From contig NZ_CP084469.1 of assembly GCF_020405205.1 (NCBI RefSeq), forward strand, positions 2,108,001-2,172,000: a DNA stretch of 64,000 nucleotides. Direction: 5' to 3'. The notes beneath the pieces are model-generated. The model was given only the letters and a program-made list of their open reading frames with translations. It searched no databases and was not told where the DNA came from. Source of the stretch: Natrinema salinisoli (lineage in GTDB: Archaea; Halobacteriota; Halobacteria; Halobacteriales; Natrialbaceae). Positions 52,893-62,231 of this stretch are shown one piece after another (position 1 is the first letter of the stretch; each line of letters starts with the position of its first letter). The position numbers were made by a program, and so were the translations under genes.

Positions 52893-53417
52893 ATGACGAA
52901 TCAGGACCTCATCGACGCCCTTCGCGCGGCCGACGCCGTCCAGTTCGGCGAGTTCGAACTCTCCCACGGTGGCACGAGCGAGTACTACGTCGACAAGTAC
53001 CTCTTCGAAACCGATCCCGGCTGCCTCGAGTTGATCGCCGAGGCCTTCGCCGAGCGACTCGCGACGGACGACAAACTCGGCGGCGTCGCACTGGGCGGCG
53101 TCCCGCTGGCGGCTGCGACCAGCGTCGCGGCGGGCGTTCCCTACGTCATCGCGCGCAAGCAGCGCAAGGAGTACGGTACCGGCAACCTGATCGAAGGGCA
53201 ACTCGAGGAGGGAGAGGAGGTCGTCGTCGTCGAGGACATCGTCACGACTGGAACGAGCCTCGTCGAGGCCGTCGAGGCGCTCCGGGAGGCGGGCGCGACC
53301 GTCGAGCGCGCACTGGTCGTCGTCGACCGCGAGGAGGGCGGCCGCGAGAACGTCGAGGACGCCGGCGTCGAGATGGAGTCGCTGGTGACTGCCAGCGAGT
53401 TGCTCGAGAGTCAGTAG
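52893..53417 (+). CDS. pyrE: Orotate phosphoribosyltransferase
   Basis: 174 residues from the ATG at 52893. [23 protein letters not shown] (orotate-binding), [17 protein letters not shown] (flexible loop Lys) and [22 protein letters not shown] (PRPP motif). It joins orotate and PRPP to form OMP in pyrimidine synthesis. TTATTTCGG about 30 bases upstream suggests a leaderless message. A related PRTase domain with an HTH is GfcR at 57977. Confidence 0.94.
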   Translation: MTNQDLIDALRAADAVQFGEFELSHGGTSEYYVDKYLFETDPGCLELIAEAFAERLATDDKLGGVALGGVPLAAATSVAAGVPYVIARKQRKEYGTGNLIEGQLEEGEEVVVVEDIVTTGTSLVEAVEALREAGATVERALVVVDREEGGRENVEDAGVEMESLVTASELLESQ

Positions 53418-53612
53418 GATCGGACTCGAGCGGAAGCGACGAAGCGGCGCGTCGATATGTCTACGATCCAACACCGCGTCCGAATCGACCGGTCGACGTG
53501 CGTGCTATCGAGCCCGCCCGTTGTCACTCAGTTATTCAAAACAATAGGAGATCGTGAAAACATCACGTTTTTAAGACGTCTGGCGTCGTAAACGGAAATC
53601 GAGGGGCTAACT

Positions 53613-54026
53613 ATGATCAGTGGCAATAACACGATCGTTCCCGACGACGGGACCGCGATTGACGATATATTCGACGCGTTGGCGGACAGGCATCGACGAC
53701 GGTTGCTTATCGAATTACTGGACGGTGATCGACGGTACGTTTCGAAATTAACCGGCGTTTCCCGGGACCTCGCCGAAGCGGACGAGGAACTCCTTCGCAA
53801 ATGCCTGTCAAATGAGGGACTCGTTTCACAGGCGGACGAGGAACTCCTCCTGAAACACCAGATTCACCTCCCCAAGCTGGCCGAGTACGGCTTCGTCGAG
53901 TGGGACCGAGACGAGCACGTGGTCACGAGAGGGCCACGGTTCGACGACGTACGGCCCGTTCTCGAATTCTTGGAGGGCCAGCAGAACGAACAGCACCTCG
54001 AAGAGATCGAGATATCTCCTCGATGA
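53613..54026 (+). CDS. Winged-helix transcription regulator (DUF7344-like)
   Basis: 137 residues. IDDIFDALADRHRRRLLIELLDGD begins the winged helix; a 30-residue insert has two similar pieces (ADEELLRKCLSNEG and ADEELLLKHQIHL), followed by LAEYGFVEWDRDEHVVTRGPRFDDVRPVLEFLE. This is the haloarchaeal DUF7344 pattern, a putative DNA-binding regulator. No partner gene. GTTTTTAAGACG, about 45 bases upstream of the ATG, is a likely TATA. Confidence 0.7.
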   Translation: MISGNNTIVPDDGTAIDDIFDALADRHRRRLLIELLDGDRRYVSKLTGVSRDLAEADEELLRKCLSNEGLVSQADEELLLKHQIHLPKLAEYGFVEWDRDEHVVTRGPRFDDVRPVLEFLEGQQNEQHLEEIEISPR

Positions 54027-54358
54027 GTACTGAGGACGACACACCACGGCAGATCTCCGCTGCGGAGGGGCTCTCTTCCGGCCACTGAATTCGCTCTCGG
54101 GAGGCGTCTCCGAAACCGGTCGTCGGATCCGTCGGCGTTCGATCGCTCGAGAGGCGGTGACTCCGCCGCCCATCGGCCCCCATCACAACGCTTTTATCCG
54201 ACTCGAGAGTAGCCGTAGCCACGATGGTAGGTGTCCGCTTTACAGGGGCGTTTGCCCGTTTCTAATTCCCACCTACCGCGTATTGTGTCGGCACGAGTCG
54301 GCCAGTGTGCGGAACGCGGATGCGGACACGCCACCGGATTTTCACCACAGCCACAGCC
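54027..54358 (+). promoter_or_regulatory. thrS leader region with TATA, mini-ORF and hairpin
   Basis: CTTTTATCC at 54191 is a TATA, so RNA should begin near 54218-54224 and run about 140 bases before thrS. It contains the mini-ORF at 54224-54265 and a stem made of 54226-54233 and 54270-54277 that encloses a smaller GGGC/GCCC hairpin. No other gene is visible. Confidence 0.5.
54224..54265 (+). CDS. Putative leader peptide upstream of thrS
   Basis: ATG about 30 bases from the TATA at 54191, then 13 codons giving MVGVRFTGAFARF and TAA. The first codons lie in the left arm (54226-54233) of an 8-bp stem whose right arm is 54270-54277, beyond the stop. Ribosome position on the mini-ORF would decide whether the stem forms. 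Only one Thr codon is present, so if this is attenuation it may sense something other than Thr-tRNA, such as translation rate. Confidence 0.4.
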   Translation: MVGVRFTGAFARF

Positions 54359-56302
54359 ATGTCAGAATCAGACTCACAGGAGCAGCTAACGGTCGTACTG
54401 CCCGACGGATCCGAACTCGCGGTCGACGCCGACGCGACGGTCGAGGACTGCGCCTACGAGATCGGCCCCGGTCTCGGCAGCGACACGGTCGCCGGCAAAC
54501 TCGACGGCGAGCTCGTCGCCAAGGAGGCGCCGGTCTACGACGGCGCCGAACTCGAGATCGTCACCGACGGCAGCGAGGAGTACCTCGAGGTCATGCGCCA
54601 CTCCGCATCTCACTGTCTCGCCCAGGCCGTCGAGCGCCACTACGACGACGTCGACCTCGCCATCGGGCCGCCGACGGACGAGGGCTTCTACTACGACTTC
54701 GATAACCTCGATATCGACGAGGAGGATCTCGACAACCTCGAGGCCGAGATGGAAGCGATCATCGCCGAGGACTACGACATCGAGCGCGAAGACGTCTCGA
54801 TCGAGGAGGCCGAGCAGCGGCTGGCCGACGAACCCTACAAGCTCGAGCTGCTCGAGGAGTTCGCCGACGAGAACGACACCGTGAGCTTCTACAAACAGGG
54901 CGAGTGGGAGGACCTCTGTGCCGGTCCCCACGTCGACTCGACGGGAGAGATCGGTGCGATCGAACTCCTCGAGATCGCCGGCGCCTACTGGCGCGGGGAT
55001 GAAGAGAATACGATGCAGACGCGCATCTACGGCACCGCCTTCGAAGACGAGAGCGATCTCGAGGACTTCCTCGAGCGGAAACAGGAAGCCGAGAAGCGCG
55101 ATCACCGCCGGATCGGCAACGAGATGAACCTCTTCTCGATTCAGGACGTGACGGGGCCGGGGCTGCCGCTGTATCACCCCGCCGGAAAGACCGTCCTCTC
55201 GGAGCTCGAGGAGTTCGTCAAGGAGCTGAACGAAGATGCGGGCTACGACTACGTCGAGACGCCACACGTCTTCAAGACGGACCTCTGGCACCGGTCGGGC
55301 CACTACGAGAACTATCAGGACGACATGTTCATCTTCGACGTGGGCGACGACGAGTTCGGCCTGAAGCCGATGAACTGTCCCGGCCACGCCGCCATCTTCC
55401 AGGATCACTCCTGGAGCTACCGCGACCTGCCGATTCGCTACGCGGAGAACGGCAAGGTCTATCGCAAGGAACAGCGCGGGGAACTCTCCGGGCTCTCGCG
55501 GGTCTGGGCGTTCACGATCGACGACGGGCACCTGTTCGTCCGCCCCGAGCAGATCAAGAGCGAGGTCGAGGAGATCATGGACATGATCACCGAGGTGCTC
55601 GACACGTTCGATCTCGACTACGAGATGGCCCTCGCCACGCGCCCCGAGAAGTCCGTCGGCAGCGACGAGATCTGGGACCGCGCGGAGGAGCAACTCGAGA
55701 GCGTCCTCGACTCCCACGGCCACGAGTACGAAATCGAGGAGGGTGACGGCGCCTTCTACGGTCCGAAGATCGACTTCGCCTTCGAGGACGCCATCGGTCG
55801 ATCGTGGGACGGGCCGACGGTCCAACTCGACTTCAACATGCCCGAGCGGTTCGACCTGAACTACGTCGGCGAGGACAACGAGGAACACCGGCCGGTCATG
55901 ATCCACCGGGCGCTCTACGGCAGCTACGAACGGTTCTTCATGATGCTCATCGAGCACTACGAGGGTCGGTTCCCGCTGTGGCTCGCCCCCGAACAGGTCC
56001 GCGTGCTGCCGATCTCCGACGACAACCTCGGCTACGCCCACCGCGTCGCGAACGAGTTCGACGACTTCCGCGTCGAGGTCGACGGCCGCGACAGTACGCT
56101 CGAACGGAAGATCCGTGCGGCCCACGACGATCGGGTCCCCTACCAGATCATCGTCGGCGACAACGAGGAGGAAGACGGCAACATCTCGGTTCGCGACCGC
56201 TTCGAGGACCAGGAGTACGACGTCGAGATCGAGGAATTCCGTAGTCACCTCGAGGCCGAGCGCGAGGAACAGCGGACGGAGCCGGACTTCCTCGCGAACT
56301 GA
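54359..56302 (+). CDS. thrS: Threonine--tRNA ligase, bacterial-type
   Basis: 647 residues from the ATG at 54359. TGS domain (residues 8-70), then the N2 editing domain with [18 protein letters not shown] (HxxxH motif), class II core ([10 protein letters not shown] zinc Cys, [14 protein letters not shown]) and C-terminal anticodon-binding domain ([11 protein letters not shown]...). This is the bacterial plan; most archaea have a DTD-like N-terminal editing domain instead, so ancestral transfer is likely. The leader with a mini-ORF precedes it. Confidence 0.95.
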   Translation: MSESDSQEQLTVVLPDGSELAVDADATVEDCAYEIGPGLGSDTVAGKLDGELVAKEAPVYDGAELEIVTDGSEEYLEVMRHSASHCLAQAVERHYDDVDLAIGPPTDEGFYYDFDNLDIDEEDLDNLEAEMEAIIAEDYDIEREDVSIEEAEQRLADEPYKLELLEEFADENDTVSFYKQGEWEDLCAGPHVDSTGEIGAIELLEIAGAYWRGDEENTMQTRIYGTAFEDESDLEDFLERKQEAEKRDHRRIGNEMNLFSIQDVTGPGLPLYHPAGKTVLSELEEFVKELNEDAGYDYVETPHVFKTDLWHRSGHYENYQDDMFIFDVGDDEFGLKPMNCPGHAAIFQDHSWSYRDLPIRYAENGKVYRKEQRGELSGLSRVWAFTIDDGHLFVRPEQIKSEVEEIMDMITEVLDTFDLDYEMALATRPEKSVGSDEIWDRAEEQLESVLDSHGHEYEIEEGDGAFYGPKIDFAFEDAIGRSWDGPTVQLDFNMPERFDLNYVGEDNEEHRPVMIHRALYGSYERFFMMLIEHYEGRFPLWLAPEQVRVLPISDDNLGYAHRVANEFDDFRVEVDGRDSTLERKIRAAHDDRVPYQIIVGDNEEEDGNISVRDRFEDQEYDVEIEEFRSHLEAEREEQRTEPDFLAN

Positions 56303-56386
56303 TCGCGCGACCGCGCAGCGCCGCGATTGCCGTCCGACGGCGTCGGCCGCCCTGGCCACTTTGTCCGTTCCGCCCGTAAGCCCTCT

Positions 56387-57169
56387 ATGGGGCGCCTGGG
56401 CGACCTCTTCGATCTCGCGACCGCCGTCGCCCGCGTGGTCGACGAGAACGACGTGAAGTATCCGGCCGCCGCGCTCGCCTACTACGCGTTCGTCTCGTTC
56501 ATCCCCGTGTTACTGCTCGTGTTCGCGCTCGTCGGCGAACGGTTCGCCGGGCGCGTCCACGCCGTGACGCCGCGCTTTCTCACGCTCGAAGCCCAGGTAC
56601 TCGTCTACGAGGCGATGACGGAAGCGTCCGGCCGAACCGGCGCGGCCCTGCTCGCCGTCGGCGTGATCGGCTGGAGCGGGGCGAACGTCGTCGTCACGGT
56701 CCTGACCGTCGTCGAGCGGGTCGAGGACGTTCCCGATCGACCGCTCCGCGACCAGATGCGCGATGCAGTGGCCGTCCTCGGCTCGCTCGTGCTCGCGATC
56801 AGTTCGATCGTGCTCGTCAGCGCGGTGTCCGCCCAGCTGCCGTTCTGGGTGGGGACGCTTCTCGGCTTCCTGGTCTTGCCTGTCGTGCTCACCGGCGCGT
56901 TCTTGCCGCTGCTATACGTCCCCTCGCGCGTCCTGGACTCGCCGATCGGGGCACTTCCCGGCGCCGTCACCGTCGGTGCCGGGTGGACGATCATCCACTA
57001 TTCGGTGCAGTTCTATATCCTCAACGCCGGCCGATACGCCATCTACGGCGCCCTCAGCGGGGTTATCGTCATCCTCACGAGTCTCTATCTCGCGGCAGTT
57101 GTGCTCCTGACCGGCGTCATCGTCAACGCGACGCTCGCGGGCGACGTCGGCCGCCCGTCCGTCGCGTGA
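56387..57169 (+). CDS. YihY/UPF0761 family membrane protein
   Basis: 260 residues from the ATG at 56387. PAAALAYYAFVSFIPVLLLVFALVGERF at residues 24-55 starts the family pattern, then six helices with GVIGWSGANVV, GALPGAVTVGAGWTIIHY and AIYGALSGVIVILTSLYLAAVVLLTG. Once called ribonuclease BN, but the membrane protein's role is not established. No operon partner; stop is convergent with the DUF6498 gene. Confidence 0.88.
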   Translation: MGRLGDLFDLATAVARVVDENDVKYPAAALAYYAFVSFIPVLLLVFALVGERFAGRVHAVTPRFLTLEAQVLVYEAMTEASGRTGAALLAVGVIGWSGANVVVTVLTVVERVEDVPDRPLRDQMRDAVAVLGSLVLAISSIVLVSAVSAQLPFWVGTLLGFLVLPVVLTGAFLPLLYVPSRVLDSPIGALPGAVTVGAGWTIIHYSVQFYILNAGRYAIYGALSGVIVILTSLYLAAVVLLTGVIVNATLAGDVGRPSVA

Positions 57170-57201
57170 TTCGCGAGCCCCGGGTCACCGATCGTATCAC
57201 A

Positions 57202-57825
57202 TCACTCGCCCTCGCTGACGCGGTGGTGTTCCTTCAGGTGCGCCCTTAGGTCGATTCCCGTCTTGCACATGACCAGCAATAGGAGTCCCAGCACGGGCGA
57301 TCCGAGCACCTCGACGATCAGAACGCCGAAGAGGAGGGTGACGTGAAGGGCGAGCACACGCCGATACGGCTGCCAGAGAAGTTCGTCCACCGTGACAGTC
57401 CGGTACTCGCCGCGACCGATGAAGTTCTGCGCGAACGACACGCCGTGACTGGCGACGAGGCCGACGGCGCCGACGAGGTACCACCGGCTGGTGACCGCCT
57501 CGATGGCCGCCGGATCCGGCGTCACGAACAGCGAGAGTACGAATCCGCCGTGACCGGCCCAGAATATCCCGTAGTGGGCCGCGAAGAACAGGATGAGCGC
57601 CAGGCGCCCCACGTACTCCCGTAGCAAGCTCTCGGGCTTCTCTTCGACTTGAACGAGGAGCATTTTGGGCGCGTTCCAGGCGCCGATCACACCGTTTTCG
57701 AGCCAGTACAGCAGTAGGAGAGCACCGGCGTTCCAGCCCAGCAGCGCCACACCGGCTAGGGGAACGAGGTTGGCAGCGACTAAGGCGACCACTGCACTCC
57801 CGCTGGAGTCCCGCAGATCGAGCAA
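57202..57825 (-). CDS. DUF6498 family membrane protein
   Basis: 207 residues with five or six helices. LLYWLENGVIGAWNAPKML and FFAAHYGIFWAGHGGFV are the DUF6498 marks. Function unknown. The C-terminus is charged (HLKEHHRVSEGE). It precedes an AT-rich gap in front of gfcR on the other strand. Confidence 0.8.
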   Translation of the reverse strand: MLDLRDSSGSAVVALVAANLVPLAGVALLGWNAGALLLLYWLENGVIGAWNAPKMLLVQVEEKPESLLREYVGRLALILFFAAHYGIFWAGHGGFVLSLFVTPDPAAIEAVTSRWYLVGAVGLVASHGVSFAQNFIGRGEYRTVTVDELLWQPYRRVLALHVTLLFGVLIVEVLGSPVLGLLLLVMCKTGIDLRAHLKEHHRVSEGE

Positions 57826-57942
57826 TTCAACGCCGGGAAAGCGGCTGACAGCAATTTATTCATATATTTATTTTAATGTAATAAATTGCCTTCGATCGTG
57901 TAGTTCACGGATGTGACCATCTCACGCAGAGGGAACATCGAT

Positions 57943-57960
57943 GTATTCATAATTGTGTAT
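57943..57960. promoter_or_regulatory. Related inverted repeat at the gfcR promoter (spacing 4)
   Basis: GTATTCA TAAT TGTGTAT. The half-sites look like those of the 7-N5-7 set but the spacing is four, so it may be a different operator, possibly GfcR autoregulation. Confidence 0.4.
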
Positions 57961-57976
57961 CTGTGGATATTCCCTT

Positions 57977-58687
57977 ATGAACAGAGCCGAGAAGGCAGCC
58001 CTCCAGTTGCGAGCGGTCGACGTGTTGCGGATGTTGAAGGAAACGCGGACCTACGACGAACTCGCCGAGACGACGGGGCTTCCGGCGGGCGATCTCAACC
58101 GATACGTCAACGGGCACGTCCTTCCCGGAGCCGACCGCGCGCGCGAAGTTGTCGACGAACTCGGTCGCGAGGCGCTCGCGGAGGAACTCGATGCCCGTAT
58201 CAGCGTCGACGACGAGGGGTACGTCGACAACTCCGCAAGCGTCTTCGACCAGCCGTTCCTCGACCTGGCCGCCCCGGTCGTGGCCAACGGATTCGATTTC
58301 GATCGGCCGGACGTCATCCTCACCGCCGCGACCGACGGCATCACGCTCGCGGCCGCGCTCGCGAGTTACTACGGGGTTCGCTGTGCCTACGCGAAAAAGC
58401 GAAAGGAGACCGCCGTCGAGGATTTCATCGAGGCCCGCCAGCGGCTACAGTCCGGGATCGAACTCACCTACTATTTGCCCGCCTCGGCCATCGATCCCGG
58501 CGAGTCAGTCCTCGTCGTCGACGATCTCATCCGGTCCGGCGAGACGCAGGAACTCCTGTTGGACATCGTCCACACCGCCGAGGCCGACGTCGCCGGCGTC
58601 TTCGCGCTCATCGCGGCCGGCGAGGACGGGATCAAGCGGGCCCGCGAACGTACCGACGCACCGATCGGCTCGCTCGTCAGCGTCTGA
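57977..58687 (+). CDS. gfcR: Transcriptional regulator GfcR (HTH plus PRTase-like domain)
   Basis: 236 residues from the ATG at 57977. N-terminal HTH (LRMLKETRTYDELAETTGLPAGDLNRYVNGHVLPGADRAREV), then a PRTase fold with SVLVVDDLIRSGETQELLLDIV as PRPP motif. This is the GfcR family, which activates glycolytic genes in haloarchaea. Upstream 130 bases are AT-rich with an inverted repeat at 57943. Confidence 0.9.
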   Translation: MNRAEKAALQLRAVDVLRMLKETRTYDELAETTGLPAGDLNRYVNGHVLPGADRAREVVDELGREALAEELDARISVDDEGYVDNSASVFDQPFLDLAAPVVANGFDFDRPDVILTAATDGITLAAALASYYGVRCAYAKKRKETAVEDFIEARQRLQSGIELTYYLPASAIDPGESVLVVDDLIRSGETQELLLDIVHTAEADVAGVFALIAAGEDGIKRARERTDAPIGSLVSV

Positions 58688-58880
58688 CCGACCGACTCGC
58701 GGCTCGATCGTTTGCGGGACGATCGAGTAGGGATCTCTCTCGAGAGTGGACGAATGACCCGTCAACCAGTTCGTCCGCCAAAACGTGCCGAAAAATCGCA
58801 CGACGCGGACCGTGCGAATCATTAGCACATTATTAATCATTAGGTTTATGGTGGTCCCCCCAGTTTGTGGTGGTACGCAC

Positions 58881-59327
58881 ATGACGAAGACAGTCATCCT
58901 CGGCGTGATCGGGTCCGACGCTCACGTCGTCGGGATTACCATCCTGGAACAGGCGCTGGAGGCAGCCGGATTCGACGTCATCAATCTGGGGGTCCAGAGC
59001 TCGCAGGAAGAGTTCGTCGACGCCGCGTCCGCCAACGACGCCGAGGCTGTACTCGTCTCGTCGCTCTACGGCCACGCCAAACAGGACTGCGAGGGCTTCC
59101 ACCAGCGGATCGCCGAGGCCGACCTCGACGTCACGACCTACATCGGCGGCAACCTCGCCGTCGGGCAGGACGATTTCGAGGAGACGCGGTCGTTCTTCCG
59201 CAAGCTGGGATTCGATCGGGTCTTCGACTCCGAGACCGATCCCGAGGATGCCATCGAGGCCCTGAAGGCCGACCTGGACATGCGCTCGACCGAGAGCGAA
59301 CAGGAAGGCCAGACCGTTTCGGCCTGA
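58881..59327 (+). CDS. Methylaspartate (glutamate) mutase small subunit
   Basis: 148 residues from the ATG at 58881. ILGVIGSDAHVVGITILEQALEAAGFDVINLGVQSSQ contains DxHxxG (D13, H15, G18), the cobalamin-binding motif in which His replaces the lower ligand of B12, and GGNLAVG further on. The enzyme converts glutamate to methylaspartate in the haloarchaeal methylaspartate cycle for acetyl-CoA assimilation. The catalytic large subunit and the lyase are not adjacent here. The upstream region (58830-58880) has a TATTAATCATTAGG element, whose TTAGG is not a palindromic box. Confidence 0.9.
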   Translation: MTKTVILGVIGSDAHVVGITILEQALEAAGFDVINLGVQSSQEEFVDAASANDAEAVLVSSLYGHAKQDCEGFHQRIAEADLDVTTYIGGNLAVGQDDFEETRSFFRKLGFDRVFDSETDPEDAIEALKADLDMRSTESEQEGQTVSA

Positions 59328-59450
59328 TTCGCGCCGCCGCTCGGCGTTATTCTCGCAGCGCGTCTCTCCCTGCAGGATTCTTCTCAGTAAAATCGCTGTT
59401 CAAGGCAGTACTCCCCGAGGGAGTTCAGCCCGCCAGCGTCGGCTCTCCGG

Positions 59451-59885
59451 TTATCGAACGATCGTCACCGGAACCGGCGATCGGCGGGCGACCGTCTCCG
59501 CGACGCTCCCGAGGAGAATCCGACTCGCGCCCGTCCGGCCGTGGCTCCCGACGACGATGTGGTCGACGTCGTGTTCGGCGGCGTAGTCGACGATCGACCG
59601 TGAGACGCCACCGACGACGTGTTCCGTTTCGATCTCGACGCCGTGTTCGGCAGCCTGCTCCCGTGCCGTCTCGAGAATCCCTTCGGCCCGGTCCTCGTGG
59701 TGGCCCTGTATCTCGTCGTAGTTCGCCATCGCGGTCCCCTCGATGCCGCTGACCGCGTAGAAGTCCCCCGGATCGAGGACGTAGAGCGCGGTGATCGTCG
59801 CCTCCGGATACTCCGTGCAGGCGAACTCGAGGGCTTCAGTCGACTGCGTCGAATCGTCGACCGCGACGAGAACGTGTTTTGCCAT
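59451..59885 (-). CDS. Universal stress protein UspA family
   Basis: 144 residues from the ATG at 59885. HVLVAVDDSTQSTEALEFA at the start and HIVVGSHGRTGASRILLGSVAETVARRSPVPVTIVR with the ATP-binding G-x2-G-x9-G(S/T) motif. Stands between the mutase subunit gene and the fused dehydrogenase gene, with 59 bases to the latter, so it may be downstream of it in one message. Confidence 0.93.
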   Translation of the reverse strand: MAKHVLVAVDDSTQSTEALEFACTEYPEATITALYVLDPGDFYAVSGIEGTAMANYDEIQGHHEDRAEGILETAREQAAEHGVEIETEHVVGGVSRSIVDYAAEHDVDHIVVGSHGRTGASRILLGSVAETVARRSPVPVTIVR

Positions 59886-59944
59886 GGGTACCGATACGCC
59901 GGCCGCCGAAATAAGTCCACCTCCCGTTCCGACGGGACGGGAGC

Positions 59945-62071
59945 TTACGCGGCGAGCACTCGTTCGATCGCCGCTCGAATTCTGTCCGGGCCGGGCCGAT
60001 AGGATTCCTCGCGGGCCGGAAGGGGAACGGGAACGTCGTAGCCCGTCACCCGCTCGATCGGTGCCTCGAGGTGCCAAACGGCCTCGTCGGCGATCCGTGC
60101 GGCGATTTCGCCGGCGAACCCGCCCGTCCGCGGGGCTTCGTGGACGACGACGCAGCGACCGGTCTTGCGAACCGACTCGAGCACCGTGTCGGTGTCCATC
60201 GGACTGATCGTTCGCAGGTCGATCACCTCGATATCGGCGTCGAGATCGTCGACGGCGTCGTCGACCGCCTGGACCATCGCGCCCCACGCGATGACCGTCG
60301 CATCGGTCCCCTGCTCGACCGTGCGCGCCTCACCCAGTGGCACGAGCGTCTCGTCGGGGACTGGCCGCCGAGCGGCCCGGTACAGCGGCATTGGTTCGAA
60401 GAAGAGCACCGGATCGGAACTGCGGATCGCCGACCGCAACAGGCCGGCCGCGTCCCGTGCAGTCGACGGAATCGCGACTTTCAGACCGGGAATGTGAGCG
60501 TACCCCGCCTCGTAGCTCTCTGAATGGTGCTCGAGGGCTTTCACTCCGAGCCCGTACGGCGCCCGGACGACCATCGGACACGTGATCTTTCCACGGGACC
60601 GATGACGGATCCGCGAGAGGTGTTGCTGGATCTGAGCGAACGCCTGGAAGCTAAAGCCAGCGAACTGAATCTCGGCCACCGGCCGATAGCCCGCCGCCGC
60701 GAGGCCGACGCCGAGGCCGACGATACCGGCTTCGGCTACCGGCGCGTCGTGAACTCGGTCGGGAAACGAATCGAGGAGTCCTTGCGTCGCCCGGAAAACG
60801 CCGCCGTCGACGCCGACGTCTTGCCCGTAGACGAGCACGTCGTCGTCCCGCTCCAGCTCGGCACGGAGCGTTCCCCGGATCGCCTCGACCATGTTCAATC
60901 GATCTGCGGTCTCCTCGCCGCCATCGACCGCGTCCTCGCTACTCCCCTCGACTGCGGACGAACCGCCGTCGCCGCGGCTTCCCTCGACGCGAGCCACGGT
61001 ATAGCCCTCGTCCGCGACGAAGGCGTCGCGCTGGCGCTCGAGGTACGGCGGCCGCTCCTCGTACGCGTAATCGAATAGATCCACCTGATCGGCGTTCGCT
61101 TTCGTCTCTCTGGCCGCCTCCAACGACTCCTCGAGATCGGTTTCGATCTCGGCTTCGATCGAGTCGACCGTCTCGTCGTCGAGGATCCCGCGCTCACGCA
61201 GGTACCGTTCGAACCGCAAGATCGGATCCAGCGGCTCCCACGACGCTTCTTCCTCGGTGGTTCGATAGACGGAGGGGTCGTCCGCCGTGGTGTGCATCTC
61301 CCGCCGGTACGTCGTCGCCTCGATCAGCGTCGGCACGCCGCGACGGGCGCGCTCGAGTGCGTCCCTCGTAACGGTATAGACGGCAAGGATATCGTTGCCG
61401 TCGACCTGAATCGGCTCGATGCCTGCAGCGACGGCCTTCTGTGCGAGGGTCGCGGCCCGGGTTTGTTTCGATAGCGGCGTCGAGATCGCGTACTGGTTGT
61501 TCTGGCAGAAGAAGACCGTCTGGGCCTCGTATACTCCGGCCAGGTTCATCGCCTCGTAGACCTCGCCCTCGCTCGTGGCACCGTCACCGAAGTAGGTGAG
61601 CGCCACCGAATCGGTCTCCTTCATCGCTTCCGCCCAGCCGATCCCCGCGGCGTGCAGCGGCTGCGTCCCGACGGCGATGGAGGGCGGCATCATCGGAACG
61701 TCGTCGGGCGGTTCGCCGCCCTCCTCGAGCCCCATCGCGTACTCGATGATCTCCCGTGCGGACCCGCCGCGGGCCAGCGCCGACGGATGCTCGCGGAAGG
61801 CGGGCACTGTCCAGTCGTCTTCGCTCAGCGCGGCGGTGCTCCCGACCTGCGCCGCCTCCTGGCCCGTGGCAGGTGCGAACGTCCCGAGTTCGCCCCGTCG
61901 CTGGAGGGCGATTATTCGGCCGTCGAGTCGCCGCGACCGCTTCATCGTGCGATACCATTCGAGCAGGCGCTCGTCGGCGATCTCTGGCTCGAGCGATTCG
62001 TCGACGCGGCCGTCCTGATCGAGTATCTCGACGCGGTCGATCGAGAAGGTAGCGACCGTGGAACGTGGCAT
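59945..62071 (-). CDS. Fused E1 alpha-beta subunit of a 2-oxoacid dehydrogenase complex
   Basis: 708 residues from the ATG at 62071 (an upstream GTG is possible). Residues 1-365: E1 alpha with TPP motif YFGDGATSEGEVYEAMNLAG...CQNN; a linker (GSRGDGGSSAVEGSSEDAVDGG); residues about 390-705: E1 beta with LVYGQDVGVDGGVFRAT and GLGVGLAAAG. In most organisms these are separate genes in an operon with E2 and E3, which are absent here. It would decarboxylate pyruvate or branched-chain 2-oxoacids. The fusion is continuous in one frame. Confidence 0.9.
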   Translation of the reverse strand: MPRSTVATFSIDRVEILDQDGRVDESLEPEIADERLLEWYRTMKRSRRLDGRIIALQRRGELGTFAPATGQEAAQVGSTAALSEDDWTVPAFREHPSALARGGSAREIIEYAMGLEEGGEPPDDVPMMPPSIAVGTQPLHAAGIGWAEAMKETDSVALTYFGDGATSEGEVYEAMNLAGVYEAQTVFFCQNNQYAISTPLSKQTRAATLAQKAVAAGIEPIQVDGNDILAVYTVTRDALERARRGVPTLIEATTYRREMHTTADDPSVYRTTEEEASWEPLDPILRFERYLRERGILDDETVDSIEAEIETDLEESLEAARETKANADQVDLFDYAYEERPPYLERQRDAFVADEGYTVARVEGSRGDGGSSAVEGSSEDAVDGGEETADRLNMVEAIRGTLRAELERDDDVLVYGQDVGVDGGVFRATQGLLDSFPDRVHDAPVAEAGIVGLGVGLAAAGYRPVAEIQFAGFSFQAFAQIQQHLSRIRHRSRGKITCPMVVRAPYGLGVKALEHHSESYEAGYAHIPGLKVAIPSTARDAAGLLRSAIRSSDPVLFFEPMPLYRAARRPVPDETLVPLGEARTVEQGTDATVIAWGAMVQAVDDAVDDLDADIEVIDLRTISPMDTDTVLESVRKTGRCVVVHEAPRTGGFAGEIAARIADEAVWHLEAPIERVTGYDVPVPLPAREESYRPGPDRIRAAIERVLAA

Positions 62072-62231
62072 ACGGCTGGTACCACGCTCGTACACTTAGT
62101 GCCGCCCGCGGCTATCGCGGGTCAGAGGCGGCGACGGCCGGTCGATCCGCTATCGGGTCACGGCACGGCGGCTCTCGGCTCGTAACGGGTACAGAAAAAT
62201 CGGCGTGAAATCGTTGCGTCGACTGCCCGCG

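Noticed and set aside
58839-58855. TTAGG near the mutase gene as a sixth metal box
   Set aside because: There is no CCTAA partner at the right spacing, so it lacks the palindrome.
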